Of a stretch of DNA of 64,000 bases, positions 54,337 to 63,257 are shown one piece after another. Under the pieces are notes generated by a model. It was given only the letters and a program-made list of their open reading frames with translations, was not told the DNA's origin and made no database searches. The DNA lies in contig NZ_LVVY01000091.1 of the NCBI RefSeq assembly GCF_001650025.1, positions 1 to 64,000 on the forward strand, in the 5' to 3' direction. Made by a program: the position numbers and the translations under genes. The stretch's first letter is position 1. Every line of letters starts with the position of its first letter. The stretch is from Devosia elaeis. GTDB lineage: Bacteria > Pseudomonadota > Alphaproteobacteria > Rhizobiales > Devosiaceae.

Positions 54337-54665
54337 TTGTCGACCAGGGCTACGAAAAGCACGCCTTCAAGATGCGGCTCAATCCCGGCATGGCGGCGGA
54401 ATACAAAAAACGCCATGACGAAATCTTCCCCGAACTGGTGGACCTGCTGCACGAGGCCGGGGTGAAGGATTATTCCATCCACCTGGATGAGGAGACCAAT
54501 ACGCTGTTCGGCGTGCTCTGGCGGCGGGTGGACCACACGATGGCCGACCTGCCCAGGACAGAGGTGATGCAGCGCTGGTGGGCGCATATGGCCGATATCA
54601 TGGCGACCAATGCGCAGAACGAGCCGGTCTCGATGGACTTGACGCCGATGTTCTGGATGAAGTGA
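54333..54665 (+). CDS. rhaM: L-rhamnose mutarotase
   Basis: A 110-residue protein of the RhaM family (called RhaU in rhizobia): [35 protein letters not shown] with His28 at the position of the catalytic histidine, and [16 protein letters not shown] near the end. It interconverts the anomers of L-rhamnose. It is the last recognisable rha gene; in the rhizobial order the kinase rhaK would follow, but the next gene is the convergent cysG. Confidence 0.94.
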   Translation: MIVDQGYEKHAFKMRLNPGMAAEYKKRHDEIFPELVDLLHEAGVKDYSIHLDEETNTLFGVLWRRVDHTMADLPRTEVMQRWWAHMADIMATNAQNEPVSMDLTPMFWMK

Positions 54666-55806
54666 GCGGCTGCCGGCGCGGCCATGTCCTGTCGCTGCGC
54701 TGACGGGCGGCGGGAAGGCCGGGGACCATATTGACGGCAATGCCCGCATCTTCGAGCCTGGTGATCATCTCGCCGCCGGTGTCGGATAGCGCGTCGCCGG
54801 TCCTGAGGCGAACGACATGCTTGCCCTGGCGGGCGAGCGCAACCATCTGCGCGACAGCATCGTCGGCGACCGGCAGGCGCCGGGCCTCGCGCCGGGCAAG
54901 CTCGAGAATTGCGGCCGGAACGCGCGCGTCGAAGAGGATGATATCGGCCGATTGCAGGGCCCGAACGGCCTTGACGGTGAGGAGGTCCGGCGCGCCCGGG
55001 CCGGCGCCGACCAGGCTGATGCGGCCCAAGGGCATTGCGGTAACGGGAGAGATTTCCTCGTCGGCGCGGACGGGCGGGGCCTCGCCGAACGCCTTGTCGG
55101 CCAGGCGCTCCCAGAAGACGCGGCGCTGGGGGCCCGGCGCGAGATTTTCCATCACCCTGTCGCGCAGCCGGGCGGCCAGTTGCGCCCAGAGCGCCAGCGA
55201 TCGCGGCAGCAGCGTCTCGATGCGCCGGCGCACGGCCTGGCCGAGAATGGGCGCGGCCCCGGCGGTGGAAATGCCGACGACGAGCGGCGAGCGATTGACG
55301 ATGGCGCCGAACTGGAACTGGCAGAATTCGGGCTGGTCGATGACGTTATAGGGCACGGACGCGGCCCTGGCGGCGGCGATGAAGGCACGGGCTTCGGCGT
55401 CGGATTCGAGGTCGGCTATGGCGAGGGCGGTGTTGGATAGATCTTCCGCACTCCAAGGCCGCAAATGCAGTGTGATGCCAGGCTCCCCTCCCCCTTGAGG
55501 GGAGGGGTTGGGGGTGGAGGTTCTGCGGCTGCCCAGGAATTCGATGTGTGTGGGAGCGCCTGCACCCCCACCCTCGTTCCCTCCCCTCAAGGGGGAGGGA
55601 GGCGCAAGAGCCGCCAGCTCCGCGCAAATCTCCTCCGCGTAAACATCGACATGTGCGCCCGCGGCGGCCAGCAATTCAGTCTTCCATGCCGCCGCTTCCG
55701 AGCCGCCGATGACGACGACGCGCTTGCCGCGCAGGTCGAAGAAGACCGGCAGCACCGCGAGCGGGGCGATCCTTGGGCTATTCGGCTGCGGCGAGACGGT
55801 TCGCAT
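54598..55806 (-). CDS. cysG: Siroheme synthase with degenerate methyltransferase half and repeat insertion
   Basis: A 402-residue CysG-like protein. The N-terminal half (about 1-205) is the NAD-dependent precorrin-2 dehydrogenase/ferrochelatase ([70 protein letters not shown]). Residues about 68-107 are an in-frame palindromic repeat ([13 protein letters not shown] ... PNPSPQGGG). The C-terminal half begins like uroporphyrinogen-III methyltransferase ([20 protein letters not shown]), but the GGDPxxFGRGGEE block is [12 protein letters not shown] and homology ends after VPGLPAA near residue 367; the rest overlaps rhaM. Probably no methyltransferase activity. Start ATG at 55806, overlapping nasA by 29 nt. 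Confidence 0.8.
   Translation of the reverse strand: MRTVSPQPNSPRIAPLAVLPVFFDLRGKRVVVIGGSEAAAWKTELLAAAGAHVDVYAEEICAELAALAPPSPLRGGNEGGGAGAPTHIEFLGSRRTSTPNPSPQGGGEPGITLHLRPWSAEDLSNTALAIADLESDAEARAFIAAARAASVPYNVIDQPEFCQFQFGAIVNRSPLVVGISTAGAAPILGQAVRRRIETLLPRSLALWAQLAARLRDRVMENLAPGPQRRVFWERLADKAFGEAPPVRADEEISPVTAMPLGRISLVGAGPGAPDLLTVKAVRALQSADIILFDARVPAAILELARREARRLPVADDAVAQMVALARQGKHVVRLRTGDALSDTGGEMITRLEDAGIAVNMVPGLPAARQRSDRTWPRRQPLTSSRTSASSPSRPARSAHWSP
55488..55605. repeat. REPIN-like repeat inside the cysG reading frame
   Basis: CTCCCCCTTGAGGGGAGGGG (from 55488) and CCCTCCCCTCAAGGGGGAGG (from 55581) face each other, with TTGGGGGTGGAGG / CCCCCACCCTC inner tails. It is the same class as the intergenic elements at 17685, 18793, 35970 and 53190, but here it lies within the dehydrogenase half of cysG without a stop in that frame. 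Confidence 0.85.
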
Positions 55807-58393
55807 CGAGAATGCTCCTGATTTCGGCGCGGCAGGAGCCGCAATTGGTGCCGGCGCGAGTGACGGCGCCGACGGCCTCGACGCTGGAACAGCCCTGGCG
55901 GGCGACCGCATCGGCGATGGTATTGATGCCCACCGAAAAGCACGAACAGACCACGGCGCCGCCATCGGGCCGGTCGCTGCCGGGGCGGCCGGCAAGAACG
56001 ATGGAGGCGCTGAGGCCGGTTTCGGCGAGGAGGCCGGCGGCCCATTGGCGGGAGACGAGGACCGGATCAGGCGATGTGTAGAGCGCGGCGACGAGGCGGC
56101 CATTTTCGATGAGCGCGAAGGCGCGGCGGCCATTGCGGTCGTCGCGGATGGACTGAAATTGCGACTCCGTGCCGAAGGTCACGGCGAGAAACGCAGGCCA
56201 ATCCGCCGGTTCGGCGGTGAAACCCAACTCGCCACGCCAGCCGCCCAGCGCCGGGGCGATGGCCCAGTATTCACTGGAGAGGCGCGGGTTTTCGGCGGCG
56301 ACGAAATAGCCGTGAAGCCGCATGGCGGCGGGCTCGGCATGGACCTGCGCCATTTTCAGCGCCGGCTGGCCGGAAACCGGATCGGTCTTGCCGGGGACGA
56401 GCGCGTCGATGCGGCCATTACTGGCGAATTGGTCCGTCCAATGCATGGGGGCGAACAATTGGCCGCGCTGCTGGCGATCGGTGACGAGGGCGCGGACCAG
56501 GGCAGTGCCATGCCGGCTCGACAGCCGCACCAGGCTGGCGCGGCGGATGCCGAGCCGGGCGGCGTCGTCGGGATGGATTTCGACGAAGGGCTCGGCCATG
56601 TGCGCGGAGAGGCGCGCGGCCTTGCCGGTGCGGGTCATGGTGTGCCAGTGATCGCGCACCCGGCCGGTATTGAGGATGAAACCGCCCGGCGCGGGGGCGA
56701 AGGGCGGCGGGGGCTGGATGGCGACGAAGCGCGCCTTGCGGTCCGGCGTGAAGAAACGGCCATCGCCGAACATGCGGGCGGCAGGCCTGGTGCGGATAGG
56801 CCATTGTACAGGGGCGAGGGTGTCGTAATCGGCATCGATCAGCCCGGAGAGATCGAAATCCCGGCTGCCGTCATTGTCGAAAGCCGAGAGCGCGACGTGT
56901 TCGGCGAAAATCTCTGACGGCGTTTCATAGTCGAAGGCCTTGGCATGCCCCATGCGGCGCGCGACTTCCTTGATGATCCACCAATCGGGGCGGGCCTCGC
57001 CGGGGAGCGGCAGGAAGGGGCGTTGGCGCGAGATGCGGCGTTCCGAATTGGTGACGGTGCCGTCCTTTTCGCCCCAGCCGGCGGCGGGCAGGCGGATATG
57101 GGCGAGGTCCATCGTATCGGTATGCCGGTTCATGTCGGACACCACCACCAAGGGGCAGGCGGCCAGAGCGGCGCGCACGGCATCGGCGTCGGGCATGGAA
57201 TCGACCGGATTGGTGGCCATGATCCAGACGGCCTTGATTTCGCCGCGCGCCATGGCGGCGAAGAGATCGACGGCCTTGAGGCCGGGCTTTCGCGCGATAT
57301 TGGGTGCATCCCAGAAGCGGGAGACGCGGTCGATGGCCTCGGGGGTGAAATCCATATGGGCGGCCAGCATGTTGGCGAGCCCACCGACCTCGCGCCCGCC
57401 CATGGCATTGGGCTGGCCGGTGACGGAAAAGGGGCCCATGCCCGGCCGGCCGATCCGGCCACTGGCCAGATGGCAATTGATGATGGCATTGACCTTGTCG
57501 CTGCCGGCGGCCGATTGATTAACGCCTTGGGAATAGACAGTGACGACCTTTTCGGTGCGGGCAAAGAGATCGTAGAAGTGCGAAATGGCAAGGGGAGCGA
57601 GACCGGTCGCCGCGGCCACGCGGGCGATGTCCCAGTCTTCGGCGGCGAGTAGAGCAGCGTCGAATCCGCTGGTATGGGCGGCGATATAGGCGGGGTCGGT
57701 AGCGCCAGTCTGCGCGAGATGGGCGAGGAGGCCGACAAACAGCGCGCTGTCGCCATCGGGGCCGATGGGCAGATGCAGATCGGCAATCTCGTTGGTCACG
57801 GTGCGGCGCGGATCGATGAGGACGATCTTCATCTCCGGGCGCTGGGCGCGGGCGGCGGCGATGCGCTGGTAAAGCACCGGATGGCACCAGCCCAGGTTCG
57901 AGCCGACCAGCACGATGAGATCGGCCTGTTCGAGATCCTCGTAATTGCCCGGAACCGTGTCGGAGCCGAAGGCGCGTTTGTGACCGGCGACCGACGAGGC
58001 CATGCAAAGGCGGGAATTGGTGTCGATATTGGCGGTGCCGACAAAGCCCTTCATCAGCTTGTTGGCGAGGTAATAATCCTCGGTGAGGAGCTGGCCGGAG
58101 CCATAGATGGCGACGGCATCGGGGCCGTGTTCGGCGATGATCCGGGTGAAGCGGCCGGCGATGTGGCCGAGCGCTTCGTCCCAGGTGACTCGTTTGTCGG
58201 CGATTTCGGGGTGCAGCAGGCGGCCATCGAGCGAAAGGGTTTCGCCCAAAGCCGAGCCCTTGGAGCAGAGGCGGCCGAAATTGGCGGGATGATCGGGATC
58301 GCCGGCTATGGTGACGCTGCCATCGGGCTGCGGGGTGGCAAGGACACCACAGCCAACACCGCAATAGGGGCAGGTGGTGCGGGTGGTTTTCAT
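55778..58393 (-). CDS. nasA: Assimilatory nitrate reductase catalytic subunit
   Basis: An 871-residue molybdopterin oxidoreductase. An N-terminal [4Fe-4S] site (Cys8, Cys11, Cys15, Cys43) precedes the Mo-bis-MGD domains (NIDTNSRLCMASSVAGHKRAFG contains the likely Mo-ligand cysteine; NCHLASGRIGRPGMGPFSVTGQPNAMGGREVGG). The C-terminal 60 residues form a BFD-like [2Fe-2S] domain (CSCFSVG ... GTNCGSC). There is no Tat signal, so it acts in the cytoplasm, reducing nitrate to nitrite. It lies between nirD and cysG in the nitrate operon. Confidence 0.95.
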   Translation of the reverse strand: MKTTRTTCPYCGVGCGVLATPQPDGSVTIAGDPDHPANFGRLCSKGSALGETLSLDGRLLHPEIADKRVTWDEALGHIAGRFTRIIAEHGPDAVAIYGSGQLLTEDYYLANKLMKGFVGTANIDTNSRLCMASSVAGHKRAFGSDTVPGNYEDLEQADLIVLVGSNLGWCHPVLYQRIAAARAQRPEMKIVLIDPRRTVTNEIADLHLPIGPDGDSALFVGLLAHLAQTGATDPAYIAAHTSGFDAALLAAEDWDIARVAAATGLAPLAISHFYDLFARTEKVVTVYSQGVNQSAAGSDKVNAIINCHLASGRIGRPGMGPFSVTGQPNAMGGREVGGLANMLAAHMDFTPEAIDRVSRFWDAPNIARKPGLKAVDLFAAMARGEIKAVWIMATNPVDSMPDADAVRAALAACPLVVVSDMNRHTDTMDLAHIRLPAAGWGEKDGTVTNSERRISRQRPFLPLPGEARPDWWIIKEVARRMGHAKAFDYETPSEIFAEHVALSAFDNDGSRDFDLSGLIDADYDTLAPVQWPIRTRPAARMFGDGRFFTPDRKARFVAIQPPPPFAPAPGGFILNTGRVRDHWHTMTRTGKAARLSAHMAEPFVEIHPDDAARLGIRRASLVRLSSRHGTALVRALVTDRQQRGQLFAPMHWTDQFASNGRIDALVPGKTDPVSGQPALKMAQVHAEPAAMRLHGYFVAAENPRLSSEYWAIAPALGGWRGELGFTAEPADWPAFLAVTFGTESQFQSIRDDRNGRRAFALIENGRLVAALYTSPDPVLVSRQWAAGLLAETGLSASIVLAGRPGSDRPDGGAVVCSCFSVGINTIADAVARQGCSSVEAVGAVTRAGTNCGSCRAEIRSILDANRLAAAE

Positions 58394-58409
58394 GGGGAGG
58401 CGCTTTGTT

Positions 58410-58535
58410 GAAGACCCCTCACCCCAGCCCTCTCCCCAGAGGGGCGAGGGAGCCAGATCGCGGCTATGGGAGCGCCGGAGGTTCGCCCATCGTCCCCTCG
58501 CCCCTCCGGGGGGAGGGTCAGGGTGAGGGGTGCGA
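58410..58535. repeat. Paired palindromic repeat between nirD and nasA
   Basis: CCCTCTCCCCAGAGGGGCGA (from 58429) and TCGCCCCTCCGGGGGGAGGG (from 58498) face each other, with CCTCACCCCAG and GTGAGGGGTG ends. It is a relative of the element at 22539-22655. Confidence 0.75.
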
Positions 58536-58553
58536 TGTGGAGAAGGAACGCCA

Positions 58554-58889
58554 TCACTCTGCCGCCACCTCCATCAGCACGTCCGGCGCGATCAGAATCC
58601 GCCCATCCATCACCTGCACGGGATAGGTGCGCACCTGTCCTTCGTCGGCGCCCTGCGCTGTGCCGGTCGATAGGTCGAAGACCCAATTGTGCAGCGGGCA
58701 GGTGACCGAGGCGCCGTGGACGATGCCTTCGGAAAGCGGGCCGCCCTTGTGGGGGCAGCGATTGTCCATGGCGAAGACCTGATCATCCGCCGTGCGGAAA
58801 ATGGCGATCTTGCCGTTGGGGGTATTGACGCAGCGGGCGCCGCGCTGGGGAATGGCGTTGATGGCGCCGATATCGATCCAGTCGGTCAT
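58554..58889 (-). CDS. nirD: Nitrite reductase small subunit with Rieske ligands
   Basis: A 111-residue Rieske-like protein, small subunit of NADH-dependent assimilatory nitrite reductase. It has a complete set of [2Fe-2S] ligands: Cys45-Pro-His47 and Cys64-Pro-Leu-His67 (RCPHKGGPLSEG; TCPLHNWVFDL). Many NirD proteins, including the enteric one, have lost these, so this subunit may be redox-active. It lies between nirB and nasA, with repeats on each side. Confidence 0.93.
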   Translation of the reverse strand: MTDWIDIGAINAIPQRGARCVNTPNGKIAIFRTADDQVFAMDNRCPHKGGPLSEGIVHGASVTCPLHNWVFDLSTGTAQGADEGQVRTYPVQVMDGRILIAPDVLMEVAAE

Positions 58890-58914
58890 TGGGGGCTCCT
58901 GGCGTGAGGGAAGA

Positions 58915-59045
58915 CCCCCTCATCCGGCGCTGCGCGCCACCTTCTCCCCGAGGGGGAGAAGAACGGGTCGACATTCGCCTCTATTCCTCTCCCCCTCGGG
59001 GAGAGGGTGGATCGGGCGAAGCCCGAGACGGGTGAGGGGGATTCC
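58915..59045. repeat. Paired palindromic repeat between nirB and nirD
   Basis: CACCTTCTCCCCGAGGGGGA (from 58939) and TCCCCCTCGGGGAGAGGGTG (from 58991) face each other, with CCCCTCATCC and GGTGAGGGGG ends. It resembles the element at 5737-5880 with a different core palindrome. Confidence 0.75.
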
Positions 59046-59052
59046 ATCCGCA

Positions 59053-61497
59053 TCACTCCGCCGCCACGGGAAGCCCGAATTCGGCCATGGCGGCGAATTC
59101 ATGGGCGTCCTTGCCGTTGACGCGCTCCTCCCAGGGATCAACCTGGGCGAATTGCTGGGAATAGGCGAAGCGCTCGGCATAGTGGCGGCGCTTGTCGAGG
59201 TCCTCGATGATGGCGGCCTTGATCGTGTCGACGCCGACGCGCCTGGCCCATTTGTAGATGCGCTCGAGATAATGGCCCTGTTCGCGATACATCTGCGTCA
59301 GGGCGGTGATGATCTCGAGGGCTTCGTCCTCGCTATTGGCGTGGCCGAGCAGTTCGGTGGGTTTGATGTCCAGCCCGGCCGCACCGGCGAAGTGGATGTC
59401 GTAGCCCGAATCCACGCAGATGACGCCGATATCCTTGCAGGTGGCTTCGGCGCAATTGCGCGGGCAGCCGGAGACGGCGAGCTTCAGTTTTGCCGGTGTC
59501 CAGGCACCCCACATGAACTTTTCAATGCGGATGCCGAGGCCGGTGGAATCCTGGGTGCCGAAGCGGCACCAGTCCGAGCCGACGCAGGTTTTGACGGTGC
59601 GGAGACCTTTGGCATAGGCGGCGCCCGAGACCATGCCGGCGGCGTTGAGATCGGCCCAGACGCCGGGCAGGTCCTCCTTCTTGACCCCGAGCAGGTCGAT
59701 GCGCTGGCCGCCGGTGACTTTTACGGCGGGAATGGCGAACTTGTCGGCCACGTCGGCGATGGCGCGCAATTCGCGTGGATTGGTCATGCCGCCCCACATG
59801 CGCGGCACCACCGAATAGGTGCCGTCTTTCTGGATATTGGCGTGGACGCGCTCGTTGATGAAGCGGGACTGGTTGTCGTCCTCGTATTCGCCGGGCCAGT
59901 CGGCAACGAGATAGTAGTTGAGCGCCGGGCGGCATTTGGCGCAGCCGCAGGACGTTTTCCATTCCAGTTCCTGCATGACGGCAGGAATGGATTTCAGCCC
60001 CTTGGCCACGATCAGGCGGCGGACCGTGCCGTGGTCGTGCTCGGTGCAGGGGCACATCGGCTTGACGGCGGCCGGGTTGTAGCTGTCGCCCAAGGTGATG
60101 GCCATGAGCTTTTCGACCAGATGCGTGCAGGAGCCGCACGAGGCCGAGGCCTTGGAATGGGCGCGCACACCATCCAGATCGGTGAGGCCTTTGGAGAGGA
60201 TCGCGCCGGTGATCGCTCCCTTGCAGACGCCGTTGCAGCCACAGATTTCTGCATCATCCGGCAAGGCTGCAACGGCCGCCATAGGGTCCAGGGCGGCCCC
60301 TCCCTGATAGGCCTGGCCGAAAATCAGGGTGTCGCGCATCTCCCGCGTGTCAGTGCCCTTGCGGATCATGTCGAAGAACCACGGGCCGTCCCCGGTTTCG
60401 CCGTAAAGCACGGCGCCGATGACGCGATCATCCTTGAGTACGAGTCGCTTGTAGATGCCCGATGTAGCGTCGCGCAAAACGATTTCCTCGCGGTCCTCGG
60501 CATCGGCGAAATCGCCCGCCGAATAGACCGAAACGCCCGTCACCTTGAGCTGCGTCGCGGTCTGCACCGGGCGGAAGGCCGCGTCATTTTTGGCGAGTGT
60601 TTTCGCCAGCACCTTGGCCTGGTCATAGAGCGGGGCGACCAGGCCGTAGACGATTTTCTCGTGCTCGACGCATTCGCCCAGGGCAAAGATGTCGGGGTCG
60701 GATGTGACCATCTGGTCGTTGACGACGATGCCGCGCTCGACATGCAGGCCGGCATCGACGGCGATGCGGGTTTCGGGGCGGATGCCGGCGGCCATGATGA
60801 CGATATCGGCGCCGTACACCGTGCCGTCATCGAGAGCGACGGCCTCGACGGCGTTCTGGCCGAGAATGGCCTTGGTCTGGGCCTTGCAATGCACCTTGAT
60901 GCCGCGGGATTCGAGCTCGCGCTGGAGCAGGTAACCAGCGGCGGGATCGAGCTGACGATCCATGACATGGCCGGTGAGGTGGAGGACCACCACCTCCATG
61001 CCGCGCAGACGCAGGGCCGCCGCCGCTTCGAGACCCAGCAATCCACCGCCGATGATGACGGCCTTGGCATTGGGACGTCTCGCGGCTGCGACCATGGCAT
61101 TGACGTCGTCGAGATCGCGAAACGCCATGACGCCAGGCAGGTCCTTGCCGGGCAGGGGGATGATGAAGGGCGCCGAGCCGGTGGCGATGATCAGCTTGTC
61201 ATAGGACGTTTCTCCGTTCCTGGAGATGACGATTTTGCGCTGCCGGTCTATGGCGGTGACGGTTTCGCCGAAGCGGGTATGGACGCCATTGGCCTCGTAC
61301 CACGCACTATCGTGGGTGATGATCTGCTCATATTCCTTCTCGCCGGCCAGGACGGGCGAGAGCATGAGCCGGTTGTAATTGCCGCGCGGCTCGGCGCCGA
61401 ACAGGGTGATGTCGAAACGGCCGGGGGCCTCCTCGAAGATATGTTCGAGGGCGCGGCCCGAGGCCATGCCGGCACCGATGACGACCAGTTTTTCCAT
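59053..61497 (-). CDS. nirB: Nitrite reductase large subunit
   Basis: An 814-residue siroheme enzyme that reduces nitrite to ammonium with NADH. Order of domains: FAD/NAD oxidoreductase (VVIGAGMASGRALEHI at the start; AVIIGGGLLGLEAAAAL), two BFD-like [2Fe-2S] segments (CGCNGVCKGAI ... SCGSC; CPCTEHDHGTVRR ... SCGCAKCRP), then the sulfite/nitrite reductase domains with the siroheme-[4Fe-4S] cysteines in KTCVGSDWCRFG and SGCPRNCAEATC. The siroheme depends on CysG-type enzymes. Confidence 0.96.
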   Translation of the reverse strand: MEKLVVIGAGMASGRALEHIFEEAPGRFDITLFGAEPRGNYNRLMLSPVLAGEKEYEQIITHDSAWYEANGVHTRFGETVTAIDRQRKIVISRNGETSYDKLIIATGSAPFIIPLPGKDLPGVMAFRDLDDVNAMVAAARRPNAKAVIIGGGLLGLEAAAALRLRGMEVVVLHLTGHVMDRQLDPAAGYLLQRELESRGIKVHCKAQTKAILGQNAVEAVALDDGTVYGADIVIMAAGIRPETRIAVDAGLHVERGIVVNDQMVTSDPDIFALGECVEHEKIVYGLVAPLYDQAKVLAKTLAKNDAAFRPVQTATQLKVTGVSVYSAGDFADAEDREEIVLRDATSGIYKRLVLKDDRVIGAVLYGETGDGPWFFDMIRKGTDTREMRDTLIFGQAYQGGAALDPMAAVAALPDDAEICGCNGVCKGAITGAILSKGLTDLDGVRAHSKASASCGSCTHLVEKLMAITLGDSYNPAAVKPMCPCTEHDHGTVRRLIVAKGLKSIPAVMQELEWKTSCGCAKCRPALNYYLVADWPGEYEDDNQSRFINERVHANIQKDGTYSVVPRMWGGMTNPRELRAIADVADKFAIPAVKVTGGQRIDLLGVKKEDLPGVWADLNAAGMVSGAAYAKGLRTVKTCVGSDWCRFGTQDSTGLGIRIEKFMWGAWTPAKLKLAVSGCPRNCAEATCKDIGVICVDSGYDIHFAGAAGLDIKPTELLGHANSEDEALEIITALTQMYREQGHYLERIYKWARRVGVDTIKAAIIEDLDKRRHYAERFAYSQQFAQVDPWEERVNGKDAHEFAAMAEFGLPVAAE

Positions 61498-61512
61498 TGG
61501 AGGGACTCCCGA

Positions 61513-62304
61513 TCAGGCCGCTTCCACGAAGCGGTGGCGCTCGTAGAGGAATTTGAGGACAGCTTCCCGGCACTTGAGGTAAGTCCGGTCGGATGCGAGC
61601 TCGAGCCGACGGCGCGGGCGCTCCAGCGGCACGTCCAGCACTTCACCGATCGTGGCGGCGGGGCCATTGGTCATCATGACGATGCGGTCCGAGAGCAGCA
61701 CCGCCTCGTCCACGTCATGGGTGATCATGATCATGGTGTTGCCGAGCCGGGCGTGGATTTCCATCATCTGGTCCTGCAGGTGTGCGCGGGTGAGCGCATC
61801 AAGCGCGCCAAAGGGTTCGTCCAGCAGCAGGATTTTTGGCTCCATGGCCAGCGCGCGGGCAATGCCGACGCGCTGCTTCATGCCGCCTGAAATCTCGGTG
61901 GGGCGCTTGTCTTTCGCGTGGGCCATCTGGACGAGATTGAGATTGTCCATGATCCAGTCATGGCGCTCGGCAGCGCTCTTCCGGCGGCCGAAGACCTTGG
62001 CGACGGCAAGGTTGACGTTTTCATATACGGTCAGCCAGGGCAGCAGGGAATGGTTCTGGAACACCACGGCGCGATCGGGGCCAGGCGTGTGCACCTCGGC
62101 ATTTTCGAGAATGATGCCGCCGGAGCTGACCTCATTGAGGCCGGCCACCAGATTGAGCAGCGTGGACTTGCCGCAGCCCGAATGGCCGATGATGGAGACG
62201 AACTCGCCCTTCTCGATATCGAGATTGATGTCGCGCAGCACCTCGGTGCTCGCTCTGCCCCGGGTGAAGGTTTTGCCGACGGCGGAGATTTGCAGGTAAG
62301 TCAT
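61513..62304 (-). CDS. nrtD: Nitrate ABC transporter ATPase (NrtC/NrtD group, single domain)
   Basis: A 263-residue ATPase: Walker A GHSGCGKST at residues 40-48, signature ISGGMKQRVGIARAL, Walker B ILLLDEPFGALDALTR and H-loop ITHDVDEA. It belongs to the nitrate/sulfonate/taurine group. It lacks the C-terminal sensor domain of cyanobacterial NrtC, so NrtD is the closer name. It lies between the permease and nirB. Confidence 0.9.
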   Translation of the reverse strand: MTYLQISAVGKTFTRGRASTEVLRDINLDIEKGEFVSIIGHSGCGKSTLLNLVAGLNEVSSGGIILENAEVHTPGPDRAVVFQNHSLLPWLTVYENVNLAVAKVFGRRKSAAERHDWIMDNLNLVQMAHAKDKRPTEISGGMKQRVGIARALAMEPKILLLDEPFGALDALTRAHLQDQMMEIHARLGNTMIMITHDVDEAVLLSDRIVMMTNGPAATIGEVLDVPLERPRRRLELASDRTYLKCREAVLKFLYERHRFVEAA

Positions 62305-62313
62305 GACGTCTCC

Positions 62314-63207
62314 TTAGCTGGCGCTGGCGCCGCGGGTGACCAGGGTGCCGATCAGGGCAACCAGCCGGTCGAGGACGAAACCGACGACGCCGATATAGAC
62401 CAGCGCCACGATGATGTCGGTGAGGCGGGAACTGTTCCACGCATCCCAGATGAAGAAGCCGATGCCGACCCCGCCGGTGAGCATTTCGGCGGCGACGATG
62501 GCGAGCCAGGACAGCCCCACGCCGATGCGCAACCCCGAGAAAATGTAGGGCGCGGCCGCCGGCACCATGATCCTGGTGAAGAATTCGAGCTGGTTGAGGC
62601 GCAGCACGCGGGCGACGTTGCGGTAATCCTGCGGGATATTGCGCACGCCCACGGCGGTATTGATGATCACCGGCCAGATGGCGGTGATGAAGATCACGAA
62701 AATGGCCGAGGGACCGCTATCCATGAAGGCGGCGAGAGAAATCGGCAGCCAGGCGAGCGGGGGCACGGTGCGCAGGATTTGGAAAATGGGATCGAGCCCG
62801 CGCATCGTCCAGATGGACTGCCCGATCACCGCGCCGACGGCGACGCCGACAATGGCGGCCAGCCCGAAGCCGATGGCCACGCGCTGCAGCGAGGTGAAGA
62901 CCCGCAGGCCCAGCCCGATATCCTGGCTTCCATAGACGAAGAAGGGATCGACGATCAGGTCATAGCTTTGCGCCCAGACCTCGCTGGGCGGCGGCAGCGA
63001 TGAGCCGGGCTGGGAGAACACCACCTGCCAGATCGCCAGGATGACGGCGAGCACGATGAGCGGCGGAATGACATTCTTACCGATCGTGCCGGTAAGGGCA
63101 GCGATATCGAGCTTGCGGGCCGAGGGCGCGATGGTCGTGACGGTCGCGGACTTGCCCTTGAGTGGCAGGGCGGTGATCTTGCTGTCGTCGGTGGCGGGCA
63201 GGGTCAT
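62314..63207 (-). CDS. nrtB: Nitrate ABC transporter permease
   Basis: A 297-residue membrane protein with about six helices: IPPLIVLAVILAIWQVVF, VFTSLQRVAIGFGLAAIVGVAVG, FQILRTVPPLAWLPISLAAF, IFVIFITAIWPVIINTAVGVRNIPQDYRNVARVL (the EAA-type loop) and WLAIVAAEMLTGGVGIGFFIWDAWN. These are typical NrtB stretches. It moves nitrate across the inner membrane with the NrtD-type ATPase and NrtA. Confidence 0.94.
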   Translation of the reverse strand: MTLPATDDSKITALPLKGKSATVTTIAPSARKLDIAALTGTIGKNVIPPLIVLAVILAIWQVVFSQPGSSLPPPSEVWAQSYDLIVDPFFVYGSQDIGLGLRVFTSLQRVAIGFGLAAIVGVAVGAVIGQSIWTMRGLDPIFQILRTVPPLAWLPISLAAFMDSGPSAIFVIFITAIWPVIINTAVGVRNIPQDYRNVARVLRLNQLEFFTRIMVPAAAPYIFSGLRIGVGLSWLAIVAAEMLTGGVGIGFFIWDAWNSSRLTDIIVALVYIGVVGFVLDRLVALIGTLVTRGASAS

Positions 63208-63257
63208 GGGGCTCTCCCTTAATGGTCAGCGTTCGATTTTCAGGGGTGGCAGGGCGC

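Noticed and set aside
55807-56133. Upstream extension of the cysG frame
   Set aside because: The extra 109 residues lie inside nasA in another frame and have no CysG character; the ATG at 55806 begins the recognisable domain.
58792-61890. A 1032-codon plus-strand open frame opposite nirB
   Set aside because: It is the reverse-strand shadow of a well-recognised nirB gene in high-GC DNA; its product is low-complexity, rich in Gly, Asp, His and Arg, and has no family pattern.
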